Assembly (NCBI GenBank): GCA_022496805.1 | Contig: CM040094.1 | Location: 15,523,501-15,587,500, forward strand | DNA length: 64,000 bases | Direction of reading: 5' to 3' | From: Pohlia nutans | Lineage: Eukaryota > Streptophyta > Bryopsida > Bryales > Mniaceae | Shown: piece after piece, positions 12,101 to 23,100 of the stretch | Layout: each line of letters starts with the position of its first letter | How positions within the stretch are numbered: position 1 is the first letter of the stretch | The notes under the pieces: model-generated | Seen by the model: the letters and a program-made list of their open reading frames with translations, nothing else | What the model was told of the DNA's origin: nothing | The model's database searches: none | Made by a program: the position numbers and the translations under genes

Positions 12101-13656
12101 GAGCATAAACCAGCGATTTTTTGTTGCTAATTTTAGCCAAACTGCTACATAAAATTTGAGTTGGCTAATTGATACAAAGGATTTTTGAAAAAAAGTAAGG
12201 AATAATAGCTATGGAGTCAAGATGTGTAGCCTCTTTAAACCTAGATATTGCCTAAGTAGCACCTAGGTAGCACATGTGTATTACCCTGATATTACCTATA
12301 TATTAATATGAAAAGAGCATCCAAGGAAAAGTAGCAAAAATGCTAAACTGTCTCCTGACAAAAAAACATCACTGGCATGAAGATTTTTGCGGCAATTATT
12401 ACCTCAAATGCCTGTTATAAATGGAGTGAATTATTGTAAGCTTGTTATCAGATCTCACCCCTAGTTGTTAAACATGACGTTGATTCAAATTTTAAACCGG
12501 GTGAAATCCAAAGTGATAACGATTATATAAGTCAAGAGTGTGATACCTAAACAAAAACAGAAAATCACTAAACACAACTTACAGTTATTCTCTACACAAA
12601 TGTAGTCAGGTCTGAGACGTACTCTTCCACCAGCCATTCCAGTTGCTCTCTCTCGTCCACTGGCTTCCTCCGAACCTCACTAGTCACATCCTCGTACAAC
12701 GCTTCAAGAACGCCATGCGTCTCCGGATCGGAAATTTTCTCATCCAACAACAACGACAATGGCTCCCCTTTCCTTCTCGTCACGATTCGGTGCCCCACCG
12801 TCCTGTCCTTCCTCCTCAAATTTTTAGGGTTCACACGCCAATCCCTCGGCGCAAGCGTACCTAACGAGGCCTCATCTCGACTAACTACATTGTCATCAGA
12901 ACGAATTCGATCATTAATAGAATGGTCAATGGAATGCAATTGTGATCTAGTAAAAGAATCCGCTGCCGTATGATTGTCAAGAAGTAATTCTCCTGTCTCT
13001 TTTCCATTTAAAATCGCCGTGTCCAGAATTTCCTCTGTTCTAAGCTTCTCATCGTGAATGGATCCAGCTCTTAAATCGTCATCCTTGGAAGGAGCCGCGT
13101 CCGTTTGCTCAAAATTCAAATTCAAATCGCGAGCATAAGCGAGAAGCCAGTCATCCGACACTGTATCCTCATGAGAATCCTCTCGAAACTGACTCGAAGT
13201 AGTAGTCAAATTCTGTTCGCCGTTCGTCGACACTGTTTTCACCGCATCTCTAACCCTAATTGCAAACTCCTCCTCGAACTTGCTCACGAGAGAACTCTTC
13301 CCCTTGACGCCGGACTTCCATTTCTCCGAACTGTCACTTCCACCCCGGTGGTCCTTCGCAAGCTTGTACTTCTCGAAGCTACACAAGCCGTCCCGTCGCC
13401 GGTCCGCCTTCAATCGATTCTCCCGCTCCTGCGCTTTGGCCTGCTCCGCCAACTTCTCCAGCCTCCGGGCGCGACGCAGCTTCTTCCACTCCTCCTTCTT
13501 CCGCTTGTGATGTAGCTCCTTGGGCGTCAGCTCTCCCAATTGACACACCGGAAACTGAACTCGTGATGATGGTTTCCGCTCTGTTCCGAGTCCGTTACAG
13601 GGATTGAAGGCGGTTCTGAACGAGAGAGAGTGAATTGAAGACACTCTCAAGTCCAT
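6149..13656 (-). CDS. DG1-like: Chloroplast PPR protein, DG1-like (DELAYED GREENING 1 type)
   Basis: Nine exons on the minus strand: 13656-12623, 11993-11760, 10954-10873, 10528-10331, 10004-9891, 9718-9625, 9522-9365, 8166-7732 and 6601-6149. All junctions are GT/AG and agree in phase, giving 933 residues. The N terminus is Ser/Arg-rich, consistent with a transit peptide. A Lys/Arg/Glu-rich segment follows (about 48-90), then PRDWRVNPKNLRRKDR and GHRIVTRRKGEP (about 265-300). The PPR tract starts near residue 370, with motifs such as PDMAAYHCIAVTLGKAG, EPDIAIYNAVINACG, NSTTYGLAIE, PDVVTFTGLIRTCNKAG and PNVGTYNVMISLYG. This order fits Arabidopsis DG1 (At5g67570), a P-type PPR protein needed for early chloroplast development and plastid transcription. 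There is no DYW domain. An alternative ending is possible: AAG|GTAAGG at 6158 could be a donor, joined across only 42 bp to another open segment at 6115. Introns carry a MITE, a Stowaway and a large palindrome. Confidence 0.82.
7464..7700. mobile_element. Stowaway MITE in intron 8 of the DG1-like gene
   Basis: Left end CTCCCTCCGTCCCAAAGTT, right end its near-perfect reverse complement (AACTTTGGACGGAGGGAG), length about 237 bp, flanked by TA at 7462-7463 and 7701-7702. The CTCCCTCCGT terminus with a TA duplication is the textbook Stowaway signature (Tc1/mariner MITE). It lies about 30 bp inside the intron from the exon 8 donor. Confidence 0.9.
8247..8797 (+). mobile_element. Inverted-repeat element K, left copy, intron 7 of the DG1-like gene
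   Basis: Terminal inverted repeats begin CTGTACAGTAGCCCCCCGG and end with the matching CCGGGGGCTATTGTACTGTACAG. The interior is very AT-rich and non-coding. Its right half is the reverse complement of the left half of the next element, and the two overlap at the shared CTGTACAG (8790-8797), forming a palindrome of about 1.1 kb. Confidence 0.75.
8790..9340 (-). mobile_element. Inverted-repeat element K, right copy, intron 7 of the DG1-like gene
   Basis: Terminal inverted repeats CTGTACAGTGCCCACCAACA at the left and TTGGTGGGTACTGTACA at the right, each continuing through GTTTACGTTC. Interior sequence mirrors 8580-8790. With its partner it fills almost the whole intron (8167-9364). Confidence 0.75.
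11492..11730 (+). mobile_element. TTAA-type MITE, family A (copy b), intron 2 of the DG1-like gene
   Basis: Complete 239 bp copy. It starts TTAACCATTAAAGGACCAAGG and ends GGTCCTTTAGGGGTTAA, so TTAA lies at both ends. Its right edge is 29 bp from the exon 2 donor (intron begins at 11759 on the minus strand). Confidence 0.88.
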
Positions 13657-13750
13657 GGTGAGTGCGGCGTTGGAGCGTTTACATGGTATGAGAAGGAAGA
13701 GCTGGCTATGGCGGTTTGAATGGCGATGGCGATGGTGAGCGAAGACGCCA

Positions 13751-13764
13751 GGGTTTAGGGTTTT
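13751..13764. promoter_or_regulatory. Telo-box upstream of the DG1-like gene
   Basis: GGGTTTAGGGTTTT, about 95 bp upstream of the DG1-like ATG at 13656. Read on the gene's own strand it gives AAAACCCTAAACCC. This matches the plant telo-box. Confidence 0.45.
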
Positions 13765-13917
13765 AACTGTGCTACCGGATTTGGTTATCCATTTCGTTCT
13801 CTGATTGAGGACGGAGGAGGGTATCAGTGACTAGAGTATCTGCGGGTATCAATAGTGTTCTCCATGATTTCGTGTTCCCTGCGTTCTGAAAGGGTGTTCT
13901 CATGGAGGTGAGGATTA

Positions 13918-14382
13918 GGGGCGGTTTACACTACGGACCATGAAGATTGACCAAGAGAATTAAAATCATTTCATGATCACGGCTCTTGGTTTAGAGCCGT
14001 GACCATGAAAAATCACAAATCATTTTATAAATGTCTTGGTCATTTCTCATAGTGTAAAGTGGATTTGGATCGGGATGACTTTGGGCTGAATTTTTTAGTA
14101 AAATCAGTAAAATAATCGAATTTTGGCCAATCACTGATTTTCAGTCCAACGGTCCCCTTGATTTCCGTTGAGTCGACCTCTTTGCCTCGACTCGACGGAA
14201 AACCTGTTGAACCATGAAACATTATCCACTCGGCAAAAAATAGCAAATTTAGAAAACCTCAAACTTTACGGTCGATCTCCTTTTTCCAAGATAGTGTAAA
14301 GCGAAGTCAGACCGGGACGACTTTCTTGGCCTATCACAAAGGGCCGTGGTCAATCTCCGTGGTCCATAGTGTAAACCACCCC
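13918..14382. mobile_element. Tourist/PIF-Harbinger-like MITE (family M)
   Basis: Terminal inverted repeats GGGGCGGTTTACACTA at the left and TAGTGTAAACCACCCC at the right, extending through about 35 bp (GGACCATG and GATTGACCA are also mirrored). The element is flanked by TTA at 13915-13917 and 14383-14385. A 3-bp TWA duplication and a GGG terminus are typical of PIF/Harbinger (Tourist) MITEs. Length is 465 bp and no transposase frame is seen. Confidence 0.8.
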
Positions 14383-14772
14383 TTAGCTCCATTGGATAGC
14401 ATGTGCTTGTGGCCTTTCTTTCTGAACCTTTCTTGTTTTCTGGTTGTATCCGGTACGATTTCATAGTGCGCTTTGCTGTTGCAGACTTGCTAGATTCAAG
14501 CGTTGCACGCGATGGAGTGGTATTGAATTGGAATCCTTGACTTTGAGAATTTTCGTGGATTAATTGATACGCTCTGGTTCAGGTAGATAGCACTCACTAT
14601 CTGAGAGCCAGCTGATGGAATTAGGTTCTGAATTGGTTTAGAATCGCATTGAATCTGTCCTTATATCGATTCTCAACTTGTGAATGGCTGATTCAGCTGC
14701 GCAGAATTGGATATGCAGCTAAGAAATTAATGAGAGAATTAAGAGTTGTTAAACGTATTTCCACTGTAGTGT

Positions 14773-14953
14773 AGGAAAATTGCACCCCCTGCTGTAAATC
14801 ATCTGTTTATGTGAAAATGACTTCAGTTTGACACGATCGACACTGTGCGTCTTGTGGTATAGAACAAGAGTTTTAACATGATTAGAATTGCAATCAGAAA
14901 ATCGAGGTAAAATGAGAAAATGCCACCATTGCAAAGCTCAGTGATGCAGACGC
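14773..14953 (+). repeat. Dispersed repeat fragment, copy 1
   Basis: About 180 bp highly similar in direct orientation to 15823-16000, sharing TTTGACACGATCGACACTGT and GAGAAAATGCCAC. Similar motifs occur inside the family B element at 32220-32789, so both are probably fragments of a larger TTAA-type element. Confidence 0.7.
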
Positions 14954-14960
14954 TTAGGGT

Positions 14961-15188
14961 TTAACTCCTAAAGGACCATAAGGCCACCAGGTGGTTCAGT
15001 GATTTTGAGTCGGTTTCATGTAGATTCTTTTTTGTCATTTTTATTTTTATTTTTAATGCAACATATGTAATATTCTTCACTGATTCCAGTGATATAAAAT
15101 TTGGTCCCATTCAAATTATGATTTTCACAATATGATCACTTAAACTTGTCATTTCAAAACCATGAATCCTTGATCCTGTAGGGGTTCA
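14961..15188 (-). mobile_element. TTAA-type MITE, family A (copy c)
   Basis: Starts TTAACTCCTAAAGGACCATAAG and ends CCTTGATCCTGTAGGGGTTCA. TTAA is intact at the left and mutated to TTCA at the right. It lies in reverse orientation relative to copies a and b, just upstream of the SIS gene start. Confidence 0.85.
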
Positions 15189-15259
15189 GCTGTGGAGTGC
15201 CGGTGATTTTTTGAGGAAATTGTATTACGGTGACAGACACAGGAGAATTGCTTGCAGCC

Positions 15260-16647
15260 ATGGCTGATTCAAGTCTGGCTTCCATGGCCGCACAAGTGCT
15301 GGAGGAGATTCAAGAAGTGTTCAAAAATGGATCGGAAAATGATCCGGCGGCATCGGACCTGGTGGAAGAAATTGCGCGGGCGAAGGAGCGGCGAATCGTG
15401 CTGCATGGAGTGGGAAGGGAGGGCCTCATGATGCGTGCGTTCACGATGCGCTTGTACCATTTAGGGTTAAACGCCCATTGCTTGGGAGACATGAACTGCC
15501 CTCCCGTTGCTGAAGGTGACCTTTTCATCGCTAGCGCTGGGCCTGGGTCGTTCAGTAGTGTTGACGCGCTCATCACGACCGCCAGAAACGCAGGTAAACG
15601 CCTAAAGCACCAAGGATTCATGATTTTAAAATGTCAAATGCAATTGATCATATTGTGAAACATATAGTTCAAATCTTATACCACCAAAATCAGTGAAGAA
15701 CATTGCATGTGTTGGTCAAGAAATAAACAAATTTGAACAAAAAGAAGTTCACTTAAGACCTACTCAAAACTGCTGAAACAAACATGAGGCCCAATTTGGG
15801 TTAATTGGTCTTTTAGGGGTTAAGTGTAGGACCCCGTGCTGCAGATCACATGTTTGTGGAAAAATGACTTTAGTTTGACACGATCGACACTGTTGATCTT
15901 GTAGTATAGAACAAGATCCTTAAAACGACTTGTATTGCAATCAGAAAACTGAGGTAAAATGAGAAAATGCCACTGTTGCAAAGTTCACTGATGCAGATGG
16001 CAATATTGGGCGTTTTATAATAACAGATCTGCTTCTCCTTTCAACCCTTAAACGTCAAGGAATCTTTAAACTTCATTGAAATAGTGAGGGTTAAGTTACA
16101 ATGGATGAGTGATTGCTGACATTTTTGTTCTTCTGATCTTATCAACCAAAATGTCACTAATTGCTTCATATTCACCTTGAGTCTAGATGTTCTCCATTGA
16201 TAGGCCTGACTTAACCTGTATGGATAGAATCTAAAATTCATAATGTACAACTTTTATTCATACATCAAGTTCAAAATATCCCTATAAGTTACATATTTGG
16301 AATTCTCCAAATCTGGAGAGGGTTGTGGGCATTTAGGGATTAAGTTCGTTTCATCGGTTCCATGTCACGCAGGTGCAAGAGTGGTAGTGGTGACTGCGCA
16401 ACCAGGAGGCAAGGCGCCCAAGCTTGGGCACAGGACAATCTATTTGTCAGCACAAACTATGGTTGACGACGAAGTTGCTAATGGTTCCAATCAAGATGTA
16501 CCTGGCCATCACGAGAAAATTCTTCCAATGGGCAGTGTTTACGAAGGCGCCATGTTTGTACTTTTTGAGATTGTTGTGTTTCTGTTGCGCAGGAAGGTGG
16601 GGGCAACAGTGGAAACCATGAGGACTCGTCATACTAACCTTGAATAG
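15260..16647 (+). CDS. SIS-domain protein, 6-phospho-3-hexuloisomerase-like
   Basis: Two exons, 15260-15593 and 16373-16647, joined at CAG|GTAAAC and GCAG|GTGC with matching phase, give 202 residues. ATG at 15260 sits in an excellent context (GCAGCCATGG). An in-frame GTG 30 nt upstream was not chosen. The SIS fold is visible: VLHGVGREGLMMRAF (about 47-61), IASAGPGSFSSVDAL (about 90-104) for phosphosugar binding, ARVVVVTAQPGG after the junction, and the C-terminal GSVYEGAMFVLFE that marks the HxlB/PHI branch. HxlB converts arabino-3-hexulose 6-phosphate to fructose 6-phosphate in microbes. Plants carry a homologous SIS family protein (Arabidopsis At5g52190) whose substrate is not established. 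There is no obvious transit peptide, so it is probably cytosolic. The intron carries a family A MITE at its very start. Confidence 0.85.
15594..15823 (+). mobile_element. TTAA-type MITE, family A (copy d), at the 5' splice site of the SIS intron
   Basis: The right end TTTTAGGGGTTAA and the whole core match family A. At the left, TAAACGCCTAAAGCACCAAGG aligns with the family terminus TTAACCCCTAAAGGACCAAGG, so the element begins within the splice donor GTAAAC. The terminal TTAA is mutated to TAAA. Confidence 0.8.
15823..16000 (+). repeat. Dispersed repeat fragment, copy 2
   Basis: Direct copy of 14773-14953, inside the SIS intron directly after MITE copy d. See copy 1. Confidence 0.7.
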
Positions 16648-19600
16648 GTTGATCAAATCTTCTGATAGAGATGCCATGAGGCTAATCTTATCTCTTTACT
16701 ACAAGGAAACTGGTCTCTTCTCACTACTGTTTTGAGCCATTCTAGAGTTGGTGAGTGCTTTTGGTCACATAGGACAAGGAAAAGATACCTTTCTCGCGAT
16801 GTCGGTCAACGAAAAGTGACAGGTTTGCTTGTAGTGAAGCATATATGAAGCATTCATGTCATGAAAGTCATCCTTGAATGATGAAGCACTACGAGGAGAA
16901 GGTGTCGGTTTTCACTCGGTAGGTGAGTCAAATGGCGCCACTTTGCACTCACTACCCAGGAGCTCAAGACTTGGTGAGTGCGATTTGTCACGTAGGACAA
17001 GTGTTTACAGTGAACTTAGATACTGTTTTGAGTGAGAAGCGACGCCTTTGCTAGTAGTGAAGTCTAAGCAGCTTCGTCTACCTTCTAGAACTCGCCACCC
17101 TGGTGGTTTCTTACAGTGGCATTCAGAATCACCACAAAATACTCCGGCTGCTGTTGGCTGGTGATCTAGCATTACTTGCTCAGATTACCAACATTCAAGA
17201 ATTTCTACTGGATTGCTTCACATCGAAGTGGTTCATTACTCAACTGTTCAGTAAGCTGTATCTCTTTAAATATACTTCTACTATTCAGAACTATTTGTAT
17301 TGTTATTCCCACTTACTGATCTTCACTGATTTATTACATGTATTGACCATGTTAGTTTGTGGATTCCTGGTAAACAACCTGTCACATGATGAAAGTACTT
17401 GATCCGACATGATTTGTTCTGTTATCGTTGAGGCTATTGCTCTGCAGGTCCAGAAATAATCTGTGGAGCTTTCAACCTTAGCCTGATGAAAGACACAAGT
17501 TGCAGCTAGAAGAGAAAGCAGTAAGTTACCTCTTTGCTATTGCATAATGGGACAACCCCCAAAATCTGAAAGAAATGACCAGGCTCAATCCCATCTGACA
17601 CTCGTTTCATGTTGAGATAATTCTTTTGTTTCACTTTGAAATCTGGCCTTATCATAACATTCAGTAGCCTTCATATCCACTGCCTTTCCTTCATGCACTT
17701 TGCTCATCACCTCGAGCCTCCACCTGTCACTTAGCTACTGACGAAGTATTGTTGGGTGTGGAATATTCCACACCATCTATTGTAGAGCGAAGGCAAAGAC
17801 GGTGCATGCTACTGAATGTTATGGTATGTTGTGATTCATACATGTTGCAGGAGGTATTTTACACCTTTTGTGACTACCACCAAGAATTCTGTCAGTCTCA
17901 AATAATGGGGTGGGTTTAGACTGTTTCAAAAAAGAACATTTATGTACAATATCAGCCATATTGCTATTGAGAACATTGCCAAAATATGCTTCCAAAACAA
18001 GATAGCTGAAGCTTCTTTTGCACCAATGCCTTTGCAAGCTGGCCACCACACCTGTCAACAATAAATAATGCACCTTCAGGTCCTTTTTCAAATATTAAAA
18101 AAATAAACGAAGTTTGCACTCTACACGACTGCTCTACCAAAATTGAGAAAATATCATAAAAGCCCTTTATTTTAGCACTCTAGTATCAAGATGTGGATTT
18201 CTTTGGTCATCACGTTGGATTCTTTTACAAGTCCTAGCAAATGTGACAATGACATGCAACAAAAGCATTTGACCTCAACAAAATTTTGATAAAATAATGA
18301 GCCTCGTGCACTACATTCAACAATAGAGTTAACTGAAAAGAAGAGAAAATACATGTTAGGTGAGGTGAGTCTGACCTGTATCTAAGGCAGCCAAGCAAAT
18401 TGGCATGGTTTCCAAAGAATCCAAAATAGAAAGGAGTGTGAACTAGTTTTGCCGTCAAAAAGACTGCAAAACTCATTCTAAGAGGAGTTTTATGTCAATG
18501 GCTGAAGAAAGCCACTTGCAAGTTGCCCCCTTCCTCTCGGCCTCATAGCTTTACTCAAAAGATATTACACAAGTTGTCACACTCCCACGCTGTCAACTTC
18601 ATCGCCTTGATTACAACATTGAAATAGAAGAGCCGAGCTTGTCCCTTTTCGCTGTCAACTTGATTACAGCCTTGAAATAGAAGAGCCAGGCCTCACCCTT
18701 TTCGCTACTTGTGTAATTTTATCCACTTTGGATATCTGACAGTCCCGAATTCCATGGAGAACTAGAATTTTGAAACCTCACTTTTGTTTTCGGCTACTCT
18801 CAAACACCACACAGAAATCCATTTCTACGATTATAGAGAGGTCAAACTCATCATCTGTTTTCGGTTAACTCTATTTTTAGAGCTAAATATCACTGTAGCA
18901 AATATATTCCGTCCATGATTACACTAAAAATGCATCTCGTCCTTCACCTATTCTATTCCAGTCAGAGCTCCTCCTAGCATAGCTGCTTGTTGTTGGTTAC
19001 AAAGGCATCAGAGTCCAAGATAAGCCCTCTACAACCTTGTTCACACTGATAGGGGAAAAACTAGTTCGAGATATTTGTTTTTAGGGTTTCGTGGCCCTGT
19101 TTCTCGATCCACACTTTCGCAGTAGCAGAACATCGACCTTCATGATTTCTCAATTTATGAGCACCGACACCTTCGTTGCAGTTTCAGACTCCTCGTAGTA
19201 AAATCTCGTTTACAATCTGTTGCTTCCGCTAATCCAATTGCGGGAACAAAACCAGCGCAAGGAAGGAATGGCGGAATATGAATGAGTGAGGATCGTTCAC
19301 GGGGCGTCCGTTGTTGTGGTGTTTGCTGTTTCCGAGAAATTTTCATTTACAGCCACGGTTGTGTGTTATTGAATTCTGGTTTTTTGGTTACAGGTACGCA
19401 AATCGAGACTGATATTCGGATTTCATTTACAGCTATCATTGTGTGCAATTGAATTCTGTTTTTTTAGGCATATTGAGACTAAAGTCCATGCACGGTATTG
19501 AGTATCACACGAGTTCAAATTCAATCCATGCACGGTTGTTGAGTACCGTATGCAAAAGTTATAAAAGATTTCAAAGTTCAATTGGCCTTACGCTCTAGAG

Positions 19601-20137
19601 AACTATATCTGTCCTGTAGAGACCCTGTTTCGGTGGCAACTGTTGCACAGATTTATTTTATTTTTGGAATTTTTTTCATAGATTATCAAGTCCTGAGATG
19701 TGGCTAAAACGAACTTGAGTTATCTCCAGAACCTAAATTCCATGGTGTTTATGCTTGGTGCTCTGTGTGTCTAGTCTCTGCGTTTGAGTATGTAACCCCT
19801 AAAGGACCATAAGGCCACCAGGTGGCTCCTGTTTATTTCAGTGATTTTGAGCAGGTTTTATGTAGATTATTTATTTTTATTTTTATTTTTATTTTTATTT
19901 TTAATTTAATATAGGTAATATTCTTCACTTATTCCAGTGATATAAAATGTGGTCTCATTCAAATTATAATTTTCACAATATGATCGTTCAAACTTGTCAT
20001 TTTAAAACCATGAATCCTTGGTCCTTTAGGGGTTAAGTATTTATTGTGGAATAATGTTACTGATCAATTGGTCTCTGGATGCAGGCAGACAATGAATGGA
20101 TTGCCTACTTGATTAGTCTGCAGACAACAGCTGCAGT
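16648..20137. other. Intergenic between SIS and DYW-PPR genes
   Basis: No convincing gene. Visible structure: an imperfect direct repeat around TTGGTGAGTGC...TAGGACAAG (16745 and 16973); a small inverted-repeat element with CATAACATTCAGTAGC ends (about 17652-17823); a tandem duplication around CTTGATTACAACATTGAAATAGAAGAGCC (18585-18715); and a duplicated leader-like segment, TTTCATTTACAGC...TTGAATTCTG (about 19344 and 19421), possibly transcribed 5' sequence of the PPR gene. A family A MITE is at 19793-20036. Confidence 0.5.
19793..20036 (-). mobile_element. TTAA-type MITE, family A (copy e)
   Basis: Starts TAACCCCTAAAGGACCATAAGG (first base changed, GTAA instead of TTAA) and ends CCTTGGTCCTTTAGGGGTTAA. 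Contains a (TTTTTA)n expansion near 19870-19910. Located about 100 bp upstream of the proposed first PPR exon. Confidence 0.87.
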
Positions 20138-23100
20138 ATGGGTAGCAATGTAGAAGGTTTTCGTTGGTGTGTGGAGCTGGTGCACGGGTGAGTTATGGCT
20201 ATACCATTTTAGATAAGCGGCTGGATGACCTGTTATTTGCATTGAGTCATGCTGGCGTCCAAATATAAGGTCTCCTTCAACATAAATGTTGATAAATAGG
20301 TTGTCACATTTTCTGCGAAGTAACAGGACATGAACTTGGTTCACTGAACCCTAAAGCCCCAAACGCACCGTAGTATTGATGGGAAAAGTGTGCTCAAATT
20401 GATAACCCTTAAAGGACAATGCAAGCCCCACGGGCTTGGTTATATTTTGGGAGAATCTTGCTCATAACTTCTACTCCATTGTACCAAATGGGGTTTTTAG
20501 AATGCCAAACTTAAGCACCTTAGAGAGATCTATACTTCTTTAGAATATAGCCAAAGTAAATTAGAAACAGAATCGTGCTTAAAATGTAGTTTAAAAGAGA
20601 TTTTGGGTGTGGTATCAGGAAAGCATATGTCCTTCTTTTTGTGCACAAAGTGCTACTATGTTTCTTTTTGACACGCTGTTGGGATTTGTGTGAACAGGCT
20701 GCCTTTGCGATCACAGGATGCCTGCGCAATCACACTCTTCAAACCTCCACGGCCTATCTACCCTTCTTTGTCTGTGCTCTCGTCCTCTCATGGCATAGGA
20801 CAAATCAGGTGTTCGTCATATTCATCAATTTGGCAGAGATCATCCTCAAATGCCAACGTGTCAGGTATCCGGGGGTGCAGTCTACATTTTGTTTGAGAAT
20901 CATCTGCGTTCATGAACTTCTCTAAAACCCCCTGTATACAAGGGTTTTATGTCTACAAACCTTTGTATACAGATCTATTCCATCCTAAATATACGTTCAA
21001 CCCTAAACGTCCCATGGGGATAGTAGATACGTTTTCATATAATTGGCATTTGCCACCAACAAGAAGTTCTAAATTAGGATCTCAATAGCTCACTATGACC
21101 GCATTGATCTAAATTTCAACTTCCAAGTTGAACTCAAATTCATTAAAGGTGTGGATCCATTCCAAATACTAGAAATACACGTTGTATTCTACTTGCCGCA
21201 AAGGCATTCTCAGACGTATAGGGGGTTAATGTAAGTATATGTCAATATTTTCAGCTCTAAATATGTCTATTGTATGTATATTTTGTACGGCAATGTTAAA
21301 ATTAATAATCCTTTTGTGCACTCACATATACTTTCACAAATTTAACATAGTGCACCCCCCGGGGTTAGGGTTTAGTGCAGATGCCCATCATCGTTGAAAG
21401 AGGGTGATGTAGTTTGTCTCTCTTCCTAGAGAGAATGTGATTGATATAGATGAAATATGTTGCTGTTTGATTCAGGCGAAGCACGGACCATTGAACAGCT
21501 TTGGGAGGAGTATTTTGCAGATCCTTCTCAGTGGTGGGACAACAGAGTTGACAAGGTATCATCAAGATAAACAGTCAGTTGATGATAGAAAATTGATGAA
21601 TCAAGGTTATGGACCCTCAGTGAGACAACAAGCATAAATCTTTGTATTCTGGAGTGGAGTTTGGTTGCATCATTATAGTTTTTATAGAAACATATATTCC
21701 TTGATTGTTGACTGTTAGATGCAAATTAAATATCTAAATGTAGGTTGTGCTGTGTACAGAGGAACCCTAAGTCACCTGATTTTAAGCATAAGGTGACAAA
21801 GAAAGCACTTTGGTTAGATGGCTGGGACACTCCAACATGGGTGAAAGCAAGGATTAAATCGGTGATTCAAGGTAGACCGCAATCTCATGTTGGTTCTGGT
21901 ACCAGTGATTCTCAAGACATTGCACAAGGGAAAAGGTATTGGCATGAGCACACTACTCTAGGAATTGAGCTCTTCTTTCTTCAATAACAAGAAGTATGCG
22001 CAACGAAAAGCTGGAGTCATTTTGAAGATTTGGTTTGTCATACACGTGCTTCTCTTTCTTTGCTTTATTGAGTATACTTAAAGTGGGATGGGTTCCTAAG
22101 AATGACTATGTATTTCAAGATGTGAAGATTGCGAATGGATCTATACAAAAACATGCAAGTTTAGAGTATTAACGGTTTTGCACACTTTGTGTATTAGTTT
22201 TTTTTAAAGGTTTTCTAATGAAGAGTTTATTGATAATCCAGGCTACTCAAGGACAACAACGGAAAGGAAAACATTGTGCCTGTTAGTGCAAGAAAGTCAA
22301 GACAAATTGTACAAGGCGGTGGTGGTACTACGCACATGCAAAGTGCTAGAACCACAAGTGATGCAATTGCTATTTTGAAGACTCGTCTCCAACAAGGCAT
22401 GACTATAGACTCGTATACGTATATTGAAGTTTTGAAGCGGTGTTTGAAGCAGAAAGACCTTCTAGCAGCCAAGCAGGTTCATGACTGTATCATCAAGAGT
22501 GGAATGGAACAACATACACATGTGGCGACCAATCTACTGAGTGTGTATATCAGATGTGGGAGATTGCAGGATGCACGCCGTGTGTTTGATGAACTTGTGA
22601 AGAAGAATGTTGTTAGTTGGACTGTCATGATTGGAGGTTATGCTCAGCACAATCATGCTAAAGATGCAATGGAAGTTTTCAATCAAATGCAGCAACAAGG
22701 TGCGCAGCCGGATGAGATTACTTACTTGAACATCCTGAAGGCATGTGCCAGCCCAGAAGCTTTAAAATGGGGCAAAGAAGTTCATGAGCTCATCAAACAT
22801 GGTGGCCTTGAATCGGATGTGCGTGTCGGGACTGCCCTCCTGAAGATGTATGCAACGTGTGGGAGCATCAAGGAGGCAAGGCAAGTTTTTGAAAAAATGA
22901 CAAATCGCAACGTAATCACATGGACCTTAATGATTGGTGCATATGCAGAAAGTGGCTGTGGTGGGGAAGCTTATCGACTGTTTCTTCAAATGAAACGGGC
23001 CGGCTTCGAACCAGATGCAGTCACTTATATAAGCATCCTGAATGCATCTGCGAGTGACGGGGCTTTGGAATGGGTGAAGGAGGTTCATAACCACGCCGTG

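Larger units (their letters stand above)
13657..15259. other. Divergent intergenic region between DG1-like and SIS genes
   Basis: About 1.6 kb shared upstream region of two genes transcribed away from each other. It contains telo-box sequence near the DG1-like start, a Tourist-like element (13918-14382), a 180 bp repeat fragment (14773-14953) and a family A MITE (14961-15188). I see no further gene. Confidence 0.7.

Noticed and set aside
13918..14382. TTAA-type element
   Set aside because: Ends GGGG...CCCC with TTA flanks, which fits Tourist/Harbinger and not the TTAA group.
15230..15259. Upstream GTG start for the SIS protein
   Set aside because: Plant nuclear genes normally start at ATG; the ATG at 15260 has an excellent context and the family's usual N terminus follows it.
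15594..16372. SIS intron created wholly by a MITE (introner)
   Set aside because: The element overlaps the donor only; the acceptor lies about 550 bp beyond its right end, so it does not supply both splice sites.
22276..22278. GTG start for the PPR protein
   Set aside because: An acceptor at 22241 joins in phase to an upstream exon with a conserved motif.
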